Positions 12,201 to 23,100 of a stretch of DNA of 64,000 nt are shown piece after piece (positions within the stretch are counted from its first letter, which is position 1; each line of letters begins with the position of its first letter). The DNA lies in NCBI GenBank assembly GCA_013399855.1, contig VXAY01004092.1, positions 248,001 through 312,000 on the forward strand, in the 5' to 3' direction. Below the pieces are notes generated by a model that ran no database searches, was not told the origin of the DNA, and was given only the letters and a program-made list of their open reading frames with translations. The position numbers and the translations under genes were made by a program. This DNA is from Oxyruncus cristatus (lineage: Eukaryota > Chordata > Aves > Passeriformes > Cotingidae).

Positions 12201-14841
12201 AGCCAGAGTGGATTTCCATTTCTCTTTACTCATTAAAACTAGTATTCAAAAACATGCCCCACACTGGAAAAAGGGCTATTCCTCGCTGCACTTTAAGGCT
12301 TTGTTCAAACAGTGACCTCTTGGTGAGATCTGTGGGAAGAACTCCCACCACACACAGTCATAGGTATTCTACAACCCTCAGAGGGGCTTCCCAAGGTTTT
12401 TCCAAAGGCAGGTGTGCTGCAACTCTCAGATGTGACCAACAGCTTTAAATGGACGAAGGAGTCTGGAGCTCCTCAACTCTGTCACTCTAAGCTGCAGTTC
12501 AGGAAACTCTAACAGCCTTTGCGTGGTAAAAATTAATTCTGTCATCTTAGCTACTGTCTGGCCTCTATTTCAGCAGCAGTGCTGATGACATTCTGGCTTG
12601 GTCAATTAACATGCTCTCCTTTTACACAGTCAAAATTACGTATTATTTTCTCCATATCCTTTCTCCATTCTTACCACTGTATTTGTTAATATTACTTGAT
12701 TGGTTGTTTTCTTAGCCGCTTTCTAAAATGCTTGAGATCTTATAGCCTGTCAACCCACAAAATAAAATTACTCAGTGCCTGTAATCAGCACAGAGGCCTG
12801 TTGAGGTCTGGCAGGCTTTCCTCCTTCAGGGACAACAGCTGATGGTGGCCTACTGAACTTCAGGGAAACACAACTCCTGACAGCAGAGCAACACTGCACT
12901 GACAAGTCCTGTATATCCCCCAACAAAATAGGCAAACTGGAACTCCCACCACATTCATACCAGCAATTAGCACCACCATAAAAAAATCCAGGGTTTCATC
13001 TTGTTAGTTTTAAAGGATTTATTCCACTTGGTGAATTGTGGCTATTTTTTTCTCAAGTGGCTCATAATCCCACTGCTCTCAGATTTGTGTACAATCTCAT
13101 TGTAAAATTACTAGTGGGAACGTCTAGTCAGATGAAAACTTTCCGAAAATCGAGAAAGGGACTAAAATCAAATTTTGCTCTTATCATTTAATAATCTAGA
13201 ATTAATAAACTTTTTAATTGATGTCAGTGGAAACAATGACTTGGTATTTATGGCGCCAGACAAAATTCAGTTTCATTGTTAACCTCTATCCTGATTTCTA
13301 CTATTGGCAGAACATGACTTCATAAAAACACGCTGATGCTGCAGTTATCACTCCCCCTAAAAAATCTTTAAAAATAACCCATTAGTGTTTAAAATAGTAA
13401 CAATAAGTAGCATTGAAACACACCTGTCTATGACAAACTGATTAAATCCATCTTAAATGGACAAGCAGTGATACAACCTGGCAACAACCACGTGTCAGTC
13501 CTTTACTGCACTGCTAATAGCACAGACCGAAATGAAAGATGTGTCCAAAAACCAGGACAACTTGATAGAAAATAGCCCTTTTTTATTTTTTAATTTAAGA
13601 AATGTCAAAAATCAAGTGACCCGTGCTGAGCACAGAGCCAGGCTTGCCCATGCAGAAAGAACAGGGGATTACTGAGAAGGAACTGGACTAGGGCAAGGAA
13701 TGTGCTACCTCACCCTGCATCCCACCTCCTCTACAACAGTAGCAGCTCTCTGACATTCCTGAATGGGGTCCAAACTGCCAAAGGCTGTTTTTCTCCATTT
13801 TGTCACGTAAAACATGCTGGCGGGTGAGGAGGGGGTATAAATTGCATTTTACAGGTCAAAAATTCTGACCAAACTTCCAATGACATCCCAAAGGAGTTGG
13901 AATTCTAATGAAATGATGGCTACAGAAAAATTCAGAATCAAACTAAAACAAATGCGAAAGGGAAAGTTGTTTTAATCCCATTGTGCCTCTGTTTAGAAAG
14001 CTCAGATCATGATGATATATGAGACAATAATCTACCTTAACTGCAATGATGCATTTGCAGAAGCACAGACAATTGCAATGCCTCGTAAACTGTGGAATTC
14101 ATGTACAGGGCACTGGACTGTTTGTGCTTGCTCCTGAGCTAAGGATATCACAAGCACAGCAGGAAATGTCACATGAGACCTGCCTAGCAGGCTTTCTAAC
14201 TGTGAGTAACCTGTAGATAACAGCTAGAAACAAATATTTACCAAAAAAAAAAAAAAAAAAGAGGTTACAAGAGTTAGAAAATGCTGCTAACACATCCCTG
14301 CAGGCACGTGGATCACATGTTACACTTTAAATAACATACTTGTAAGTGTTCTCATTATGCACTTAGAAATGGAATCTTTTTTGTACAGAATTTTTACTGA
14401 AACCTTAACGTCACTGAGTTCTGGCAGCAAGTTCCACAGATGAATTATGGACGACGGATAAAAAGATTTTAATAGGCCATTTTAAAGTCAATTCCCTGTC
14501 CCTTGAATCAAATGCTCCCAAACATTTTCCTCAGCAAACTCCAAACCACTGCTTTTTCAACTAATCTTCCTTTATACTATATAATTAGAATTGACCATAG
14601 ACTCAAGAAAAAAAAAGCACAATATTTACATAGAGGTATTATTAATTTTCAGTGTATTTTCTAGTCTATCACATATATACCAATTTACATCATCACTGTA
14701 CTCTGAACGAGCCTTTGACCAGTGTCCAAAAGGACACCACACACTTTTTTCTCACTATTAACACTTTACTTAAATACTAACAGCAGATGTTTAGAGTTCA
14801 AAGAATTCCCACCATTGCCAGTAGGCATTACTTCATATTTG
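9228..14841. other. Single-copy DNA, no gene recognised
   Basis: Nothing supportable as a gene or RNA. The stretch 12960-13280 is AT-rich and contains several TAAT and ATTA cores, as many conserved non-coding elements do, but this is only an impression. An A18 run lies at 14243-14260. Confidence 0.55.
14243..14260. repeat. A18 homopolymer
   Basis: Eighteen consecutive A residues between CC and GAGG. No retrotransposed body is recognised beside it. Confidence 0.9.
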
Positions 14842-15800
14842 TGAATTATAGAGTCAACCGGGATGGAAAAGATATCCCAGATCATCAAGTCCAACCCTTG
14901 ATGCAACCCTGCCAAGGTTGCCAGACCACAGCACTGATGCCACATGCAGTCTCATCTTAAAAACCTCCAGGGGTGGAGAATCCACCACTTCCCTGGGCAG
15001 CCCATTCCAATGCCTGATTACCCTCTCTGGAAAGAACTTCTTCCTAATATCCAACCTAAACCTCCCCTGGCAGAGCTTAAGACCGAGCTCTCTTGTCCTA
15101 CTGCTGGTTCCTGGGAGGAGAGACCAACCCCCAGGTGGCTACACCCTCCTGTCAGGGAGTTGTAGAGAGCGATGAGGTCTGCCCTGAGCCTTTACTTCTC
15201 CAGGCTGAACAAGCCCAGCTCCCTCAGCCTCTCCTCATAGGGCTTGTGTTCAAGTGTCTTGCCCATCTTGGTTGCTCTTGTCTGGACCTGCTGCAGCCCC
15301 TCAATATCCTTCCTGAACTGAGGGGCCCAGAACTGGACACAGCACTCCAGGGGTGGCCTCAGCAGTGCTGAGTACAGGGCAAGAATCACTTCCCTGCTCC
15401 TGCTGCCACAGTGTTCCCGATCCAGGCCAGGATCCCTTGTCCTTCTCGGCCCCCTGGGCCCACTCTGGCTCATGTTCAGCTTCCTGTCCATCCCAGCTCC
15501 CCGATCCCTTTGTGCCTGGCTGCTCTCCGGCCGCTCTGTGCCCAGCCGGTAGCGCTGCAGGGGCTTGTTGTGGCCAAAGTGCAGGACCCGGCACTTGGCC
15601 TTGTGGAACCTCATCCCATTGGAATCAGACCATCTCTCCAGCTTGTCCAGGTTCCCAGCAGAGCCCTCCTGCCTTAACTTTGCTTGTTGTGTCAGTGCTC
15701 ATTCATCCACCTTAGCTGAGTTCTGGAAGGTCCTGATTGCGTTTCCTAGGTTTGACTGACCCAAACAAATGTGTATTATCTGCACATTTTGCCATTTTCC
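14842..15800 (-). mobile_element. CR1 LINE, 5'-truncated 3' part with ORF2 C-terminus
   Basis: CR1 is a non-LTR retrotransposon whose ORF2 carries an endonuclease and a reverse transcriptase. Here only the last part remains, on the minus strand, with its 3' end at the low coordinate. A frame at 15192-15614 reads the late reverse-transcriptase region, including KAKCRVLHFGHNKP, LNMSQ, LYSALLRPPLECCVQFWAP and [16 protein letters not shown] second frame at 14854-15054 continues with [24 protein letters not shown] sequence, so at least one frameshift separates them. The 3' tail is worn down to an ATTCTATAATTC-like end. Compared with the 32 kb copy, one base is lost just before the usual stop and the stop TAG reads TGG. 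The part from about 15690 to 15800 is weaker but keeps words of the region upstream (GTGTATTATCTGC, TTTTGCC). It is 5' truncated and cannot move by itself. Confidence 0.93.
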
Positions 15801-18296
15801 CTTTCACAGACACTTCAAATTACAGCACATGAATCTAACCTGAATACCTGAGGGCCCCCTGCTGTTAACCTCTTGCCATGTGGAAAACTGACACCTCATT
15901 GCCTCTGTTTTCATTTCCAGACAGTTCCTACCCCGGAACAGAAGCTCCCCTTTCACCTCAGGAATATTTAGCTGCCTAAATAGCCTCTCATGATAAACAG
16001 TAAAGGCTGTCTGAGAGCCCAATAAATTCTGTCAGTGTGCTCTTCTTTACCCTGTTAGACAGTGCTGAGCAGCTGTTGTGGTACAGCTGCTCCGGAAAGA
16101 AAAATATTTTCTGGGTTGGTGGTACTTTTAAGCACCTAAGACAGCAGTAATCATCACCCCCAGGTACCACAGCTACTGGACACGGCATTGAGGAGACTGA
16201 TAAAAAGCAGCTACGTGCAGTATCTCAAATATCTGCCACATCATCCCCCAGGAAACACATACAGACTTTCCAGCAGTGGTCCTGAATTTTTTCTCTACGG
16301 TGAGTTCAGGTAACTCCCATGTCACCCTTAATTAAGATGTTTTCTGATTTAGTCACACTTAGTGGTAGTTTACAGCAGGAGGTGCTTGTATTAGACTGGG
16401 CACACTACAGAACATGAAGGCTTTGTAGGGTGTAAACATGTAGCTGTTCTCTTCAGTCACATGCCCTGGATTAAATCTAGTAGAGTTTATTGCAAAGCCA
16501 CCATTCTGCAGGGAGAATTCAGTCCACAGTTCTTTCCCTTTCCCTTTAGAAAGCAGTGAGATGAATATAAAAATCAAGACTTACTATGCTAAAAGCTACC
16601 ATTCAGTAATGGATGTAGAATTAAATTTGATTAGAGTCTTACTGATGTACAATGCAAAAGCATGTAAATTGCAAAAATTAAAATCTATTTATTTACGGCT
16701 GGCAAACAGAAGTGTATGTAATGCTAGACACAAATAGCATGCAACTTTAAAAGCATAGCAAGTGTTCAGAGAAAGGCATATTTACTTCAAGTAATTTCTG
16801 TTATTCTAACAATCCACGCATGAATGCCTCCGCAGCGTGGTTAAAAAAAAAGAAAAATAACATTATATAAATTATTTTATTATAAAACACTCATGAGATC
16901 AGTTGCATTTTATATTTATCCTATTAAAGCACCATCGTACAAAAACCAATACTGACTCATCTGAGCCACTTTTCATGAAAAAGACAATTGGCCCTCTTTA
17001 TCCCACAAATAAATACACCACAGATTAACACATTCCAAGTAAACGTATTCTTATACACCTTACATTTATAAACCCAGGAGCTCTGGTTTGAACATTGTTC
17101 ATCTATATTTTCCCTTCACAGTTCCATCCAGTGCTCGTTCTTAATGTACTTCAAAATATTTGTAGATATACGTTTAGAAAAGGTAAAACTTTTCAAAATG
17201 CAAAGCACCTGTTGAGACGGAAGCTCTGATTTGTGCAAAAGCAGAAATACAGCAATTTTCATAGTAATGAAATGCAGACCTTTATTCACAAAAAGAAAAG
17301 AGCAATATCTACCTTGCAGGTGCTAACAGAGCAGGGTTTATTTTGACTTTCTGTAATAAACTTAGGCAAACAAAACTTGAATAAAAAACACATTTGCAAC
17401 TAGGCTACAGAAATTTCCAAGTAATATGGAATCTTTTGAGTTCCATGCCTGGCTATTACATCCGGATTAGATCTATTTGTACTAAGGTTGTCCTTACAGC
17501 CCTGCAGAAGGTTAAATATTCTTTCCTTTCTGTAATAAATCAGCTGTTCTCTGCTTGCATGTAAAATGTTATGTGCTTGTAAAACAGCATCTGGTGGCGA
17601 GAGAAAGGAGCGGACACGACTGACGTACGAGCCCAAAATTTGCTGTTGTTCAAAATCCTGATCTATTATGCAGCTTTAAGCATCTCACTGCAAAAATAAG
17701 ACGAAAATTTTTCTCACGTTATGGACTCCATGATAAATTATTGACAATAATCGTTAAGATCACCTTAGGAAGTGATTTGGACAAATTTCCAGAGCAGAGC
17801 AGTGTAGAAAAACATTTATTTGGGGCTTATTCTTCAGCAGCCAGTGTGCATAACGACACAAACATTCTTTTTCCTCACTAAAAGTGCTGCAGCTCCATCT
17901 TGCCCTTGCATCACTTGCCTTGTATTTCTAAAGTGAAACTGGAATAGTGTGGAAAAATTCATCAAATGCTGTCAACAAACAGCATTCTTACAATGGCTGT
18001 GGCCTTTTAGGGCTTTCCGGACAAATCTTCAGCCTCAGCATCTGCCCCTGTGCTCAAAATCCATCCCAAAGAAACATTAACTGAGGCTGACTCAGGAATG
18101 GATTTAACAGCCAACTGAAACTTATTCATTTGATTCACCCACTGCCATAAACAGAAACCCGTAACAAAGCATGGCCACCCATAGCCTGCCTGCAAAATTC
18201 ACCTGAGTATCGACATTTGTAAAACAAGCAGAGAATCCCCAGAGCAAGACACACTCTGGGTGAGACTTTTGTCTCCTTTCCCTCATCTGTGCACAG
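15801..18296. other. Single-copy AT-rich DNA, no gene recognised
   Basis: No gene, RNA or transposon recognised. A 48-base segment at about 16250-16297 (plus strand) lies between a CCCCCAG acceptor and an ACG/GTGAGT donor with an open frame (ETHTDFPAVVLNFFST), which is too short to weigh. The part 16600-17000 is very AT-rich. Confidence 0.55.
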
Positions 18297-18439
18297 ACCC
18301 AAGGATGGAAAGTGCATCGGCCAAACATGATACAGCCTTTCCCAAAAGAGACAAAAAAGCTAACAAGACTCCCACGAATTTCCATAAAAATGCTGAGAAG
18401 GTTAAAAAAGAGATGAGTAAACTAGAACACCTAATACTT
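18297..18439 (+). other. Exon candidate, 143 bp, lysine-rich open frame
   Basis: A strong pyrimidine tract and acceptor (CTCCTTTCCCTCATCT then GTGCACAG) is followed by 143 bases and a CTT/GTAAGT donor. After two leading bases the frame is open for 47 codons and contains MESASAKHDTAFPKRDKK and EKVKKEMSKLEHLIL, a lysine-rich and possibly helical peptide. I do not recognise it. These are the best splice signals seen in the window. It could be an exon of an unannotated gene or lncRNA, part of the old CR1 that is visible further downstream, or chance. The copy-number problem at the gap begins 200 bases downstream. Confidence 0.28.
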
Positions 18440-18639
18440 GTAAGTATTTTTGAAAGCATGTCAAACACACAGAGGAAAGAGATAATTATTGGCACATGAG
18501 TATTTGGACATAAAAGATAAAGAAAAGGTGTGATAAGTCATGTTAATAGAGTGATCATGTTAAGGAATCATATTACAAATAGCTTAGAATCAAATGAGAA
18601 CTCAGTGAAACGTGCCAATGAATAAAACATAATCTCTAT

Positions 18640-18773
18640 AAAACTAAGTCTGTGTAAAAATACAGGAAAAATATATTAAAGACAATCTTATCTCTCACAT
18701 TTGGCAACAGTGACCCTGTTATGCCCAGAGAAACTAGAATGATCACTAGCACGGGATAAAAAAAAAACCAAAA
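18640..18773. repeat. Left copy of a duplication flanking the assembly gap
   Basis: These 134 bases are repeated immediately after the gap (18842-18970). The two copies are identical except for a 5-base block (TATCT) present here and absent there. Both end in the same A10-CC-AAAA run. Identity this high with one short indel is what two haplotypes of one locus look like when both are placed in an assembly. Confidence 0.97.
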
Positions 18774-18841
18774 NNNNNNNNNNNNNNNNNNNNNNNNNNN
18801 NNNNNNNNNNNNNNNNNNNNNNNNNNNNNNNNNNNNNNNNN
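18774..18841. other. Assembly gap, 68 N
   Basis: Sixty-eight N bases between two near-identical copies of the same sequence. The gap may not represent real missing DNA. It may be a failed join of overlapping contigs. Confidence 0.99.
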
Positions 18842-18970
18842 AAAACTAAGTCTGTGTAAAAATACAGGAAAAATATATTAAAGACAATCTCTCACATTTG
18901 GCAACAGTGACCCTGTTATGCCCAGAGAAACTAGAATGATCACTAGCACGGGATAAAAAAAAAACCAAAA
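18842..18970. repeat. Right copy of a duplication flanking the assembly gap
   Basis: These 129 bases match 18640-18773 apart from a 5-base deletion. The sequence then continues with CCAAAACAGC, which the left copy cannot show because the gap starts there. Confidence 0.97.
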
Positions 18971-19200
18971 CCAAAACAGCAGTAATGGTAGGGTTTAGTT
19001 ATTTCAGACGTGCTGTGGTGCCAAGTGTAATCCGTAGATTGTACTTCATGGAGTGACCAGGCAGGGAACCCACTAAAACCAAGCCACCTTGTGACAGTCA
19101 CAGCAACGCTGAGCCCCTCATCGAGACTATTACTGCCAAGACAGTCTGTAAGATGGGCACTGATATAGGAAGATTCAACATGACTAAAGCAGACAAAATT

Positions 19201-19221
19201 AAAAAAAAAAAAAAAAAAAAA
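19201..19221. repeat. A21 homopolymer
   Basis: Twenty-one A residues, directly after AAAATT. It lies upstream of the old CR1 fragment and is not at its 3' end, so it does not mark a tail of that element. Confidence 0.95.
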
Positions 19222-19479
19222 CTAAAATCCACTTGATTTTAAAAAGGTGGTCTGACTTAAAATGAAAGCTTATTAAAATAACCAAAATATCAGAAGTTAA
19301 GTAATTGGCAAGTGCCTGAAGGTTATGTAAGCACAGCATATTAAAAGGTGAGAGCGACCATATACCCCTCATATACCCTGAAAAAAAGAAACTGCTGAAA
19401 GACTAACAGCAAAAAAGCCACTGTGTTGAAATGGCAGGTTAAGACGGGGTGTTAGAGACAACAGCATCCAAAAGATCAT

Positions 19480-20160
19480 GGCATATGCATATCAGTATAA
19501 CAGAGAGGAATATAAATCATGGCAGGTTACTTGCAAGAAACACAGGATGACAGGCCACAGAAGAGATGAAGGAGCAAGCTGCAGCATTATAGTAATGCTT
19601 AACACACCTTCTTTATCATTACATCAAGAGCAGGATATCTGTCAAAAAGTCTGTGGGATCAAGCTGGACTATCCACAAAAGACACAGTGACTGTACAAAA
19701 AAACCAGACGAATCTTTTTAGTATAGAAAATAGTTGGGAGGGTTCCATAAATGAAAGAGTGATGCACCTGAAAATCTGGCCAAAAATGGAATGACATTTT
19801 ATTGCAGAATAAATTGAAAAAGTAAACTGTAAGAACTCACCATGGCCAGACAGAATTCACCCACCCAGAAATTCAAGGATAAAATAATTAAACTAGCCAC
19901 TATGACGTGCTACCTAATACTTTGAAACCTTGTCAGCATCAAAAGAACAGATGACGGCACAAATGGTCCGTGAAGAAGGGACTAGTATAGATGATGTCCC
20001 TCTAATATGAACTGGTAGGCAGAAGCAAAAATAAAGGACCAAAGTAGTAGGCAAATAGACAATTACTGTGTCATTTACCCAGGACAAAGGGTTAAGGAGG
20101 CTTTTTAAAAGGAAATTCATACCTCACAAAGCTATTGAAACTTTATGTAGGACTCCAATA
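19480..20160 (+). mobile_element. Ancient CR1 LINE fragment, central ORF2
   Basis: The reading frame is destroyed, but short stretches still translate as the middle of CR1 ORF2. Near 19841-19880 one frame gives PWPDRIHPPR, corresponding to the family's PDGIHPRV motif at the start of the reverse transcriptase. Near 20058-20092 another gives DNYCVIYPGQ, corresponding to GNYRPVSL..PG. Spacing between the two is close to that in the family. Upstream, around 19500-19560, REEYKSWQVTCKKHR fits the linker before the reverse transcriptase less well. No 3' tail is visible. The decay suggests an insertion far older than the 32 kb copy. Boundaries are approximate, and the family motifs come from general knowledge of CR1, not from a search. 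Confidence 0.62.
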
Positions 20161-23100
20161 ACGTCTGGGAGAGCTTTACAACTAGTTCCTAACAAAAAAA
20201 AAAATCCAGAAACCTATTAAAACTATACCCATGGAAAGAATGATTTCTAAAATGTAAATTGGCACCCACAGTGGATAAAATGCAGCTTTCTAGACTCTCA
20301 ATCTCCACTCTCTCAGCTGGGATTTTCAGAAGTTAACAGAACTGGGCACCAACGGGTAATTCTTTAAATCCTGGAAGGGGACATTTTCTGACATCTCTCT
20401 ATGGCAGAGTCAGCTCCAGCCATCTCACTAACAACTTCCTCCAAGTCACTTTGAGTTTCAAGGGAAAATTGAGTCCTGGAGTGGTGTTATTTTTCTGCTT
20501 GAACGAATGTAATTATACAAACCCCAAGTTGCTATTGGAGTTTAAAACAGACACATTGTTTTTCTTTCGCCATTGCTGTTCCCTTACCTTGCAAACTCTT
20601 TCAGCCCTGGTTCATCACACTCCAATAGGTATTTCATAGCTGACAACACGACAGACACCTCCCACAAACACACTTTGAAAGTTTATGATGTGAAAGACAG
20701 TCTCCAGGCAGTGAAGGCCTGTGAACTCACCCCTTCCCCAAGCAAAGGGCAGACTGTACATTAGCAGATGCCCCCAAGGAATACTGAAGCACGAGCTCAC
20801 CAAAGCAGGAAGGTCACAGTGGGACACACCCTGTTAAAAAGCCCCCTTGGAAGCTCTGCTTCTCTCTCTCCTGCCCCTCTCCCTCCACAGCCCAGCTGCC
20901 CGTGCCCGATTCAGAAGGCAGCTCTTTTCTCCTAAAAGCTTCCCCATCAATCCACGCGTGGGGCCCGAGCTCCAGGACCTCAGGGAAGGGAAGCCTCTGG
21001 CTTTGTACAGAATGTCCCCATGAGCTTTTAAAGCAGAAGTGAAAGAAAGAAGAAAGTCACAAGTGAGGGGAGAGAGTAGGGAGTAAGTGGGAAAGCAGGA
21101 TAACGAAGAGGGGAAATCCAGCACTTCTGGAGACACAAAGGAATTTGAAAAAACAGATGACTGCAGCTGTGCAGTTTAACATAGCAGCATGAAATACTGC
21201 ACTGAAACACAGATATGGTGGCTAATTTCTGCTTCTGCCTCATAGCAGTTTCTCCTTTGGAAGGGCACCACTTTAAATCAAGATCAGGCACAAAAGCCTT
21301 GGAGACTCACTAAAGCACCGCAGTTTTATAAATCTAAACAAAAGTGCCTGGTGTGTCCTGCATATACTTCAAAGAAAAAAGAAACTACAAACAGATCTTT
21401 AAATCCGTTCCAAAGACTGAGAGTGTAGAAAACAACTGATATACTCACTCTTTCCAAAACCAAGGCTTCACAGTCACCATCTCTTCAATCACTATTTCCT
21501 TAAACAGACCCTTAGGAGAGATGAAGCAAACTGATCTAGGCTAGTTTTAAAGCTGCACTCTAAATACCCAAAAGTCACACCGTGGGCTCAGAGTTGGGGA
21601 AATGCCTCATGTCAGTGGCTATCAGCGACCCACAGCCCTCTGTGTGCACATCCACTTTCTGCAGCAGCAGGCAGTGCATTCATTTCCTGCCCAGGCATGG
21701 TAAGCAGTTCATAATTAAACCTTCTGCTGCAAAGCTTTTAAATAATTTCCTATTAACTTCCACAAGATAGTTTTTGGAACAGCTCTGCTTACATAATACC
21801 ATTGTGACTTCTAGAAATATTAATTTAATACGCTACACCGCTACTTCTATTACAACCGTAAGAGCAAAGGAGAAGTTTTATAATACAGAAGAGATCTGGA
21901 TTTAGCAATTAAACCTTCATTGCTATTTTATTTAGCCGAATGAGAATTCTGCCAACATCTTCAAAAGACTTTTAACATATCTGCATTAATGCACTGCCCG
22001 TAAACCACCCGTGCTTTCATTTACTAAGCACTCTAACCCAGCTATACTTGCCAGATCAGCTGGTGCATGGGGGAAACAGTTCCTTGGTTTGACCAGATTC
22101 TCCAGTCAGCTCCAATGAAATAAAACAGAAGCAGCTCCAAATTGCAACTTCAAAAGAGCTCTAAATACATTACACTTGATGTTAATGGGAAGCATATGGT
22201 CTTTCAAGTAACACACAGCCCTCAGTGACCCACCGTCACTGTTCAGAGAAGAAAGAGCAGTATGTCAAGGAATTCTTACGTGAAAACAAGAGTCTTTCAA
22301 AACGCAGGGATGACTAATTCATCTATTTTTCATGCTTTAAAAATTACTTGGAATGTAAGAAGGAATCATGCGGCGTCCCCCTTAAAGCAGAGAGGCAGCA
22401 TGACGGTTCCTATCAGCCAGCTACACAGAGGGCCCCATGCCCAAGTCTCTGAGCGAGCCAAACTAATTAAAAAAAAACAAAAACAAACAGTCTGAGGGAG
22501 AATTTTGCTCAGAAAGACATTCTCATGAGGTTGATATTGCATCACTATACAAATACAAATTCAAATACAAAGGTTAGCTCCAAGTATGTGTTCCCTGACA
22601 ATGAGGCAATAGGAATCCATCCTGCTTGCAGTGATGCAGGAACAGACCTGTTGCATAGGAGCTCTGCACATAGACACAATCTGCATTTTAGTGTAACAAC
22701 CAGGACCACCCAAATCATGCAGATTTTCCAGAACAGCCTCCTAAAACTGATTCCTTATTACCAACTCTTCTTCTGTCGACTTCCCATAGATTTCTGAGCA
22801 ATAATGCCTTCCTGGCTGAGTCACAAACTTATTCTACATCTCTATGCAAGCCAAACTGATTATCTTCTTGAGCAGTCAGAAATTTATGACTGCTGAAGAC
22901 TTGAGTTCTCCCGCAAGACTCATCCAGCTAACACTAATAAAATCACATCCCTCTTTTTTTGTCTTATTCAGAATTAAACATCAAGAAAGAGCAGTTACAT
23001 TATTGATCAACAATACTGAAAACAATAATATAGATGAAAATTTTATTAACTTGGTATTAGGATTCACAGTCCAACATTGCAAGGTCAGTAATTAAAGTCC

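Noticed and set aside
15353..15715. Plus-strand frames of 88-120 codons over the 15 kb CR1
   Set aside because: They are antisense shadows of the G+C-rich CR1 ORF2. The real coding direction of the element is minus.
16271..16305. CAGCAGTGGTCCTGAATTTT as a hAT transposon terminal repeat
   Set aside because: It faintly resembles hAT ends, but no inverted partner or 8 bp target duplication was found.
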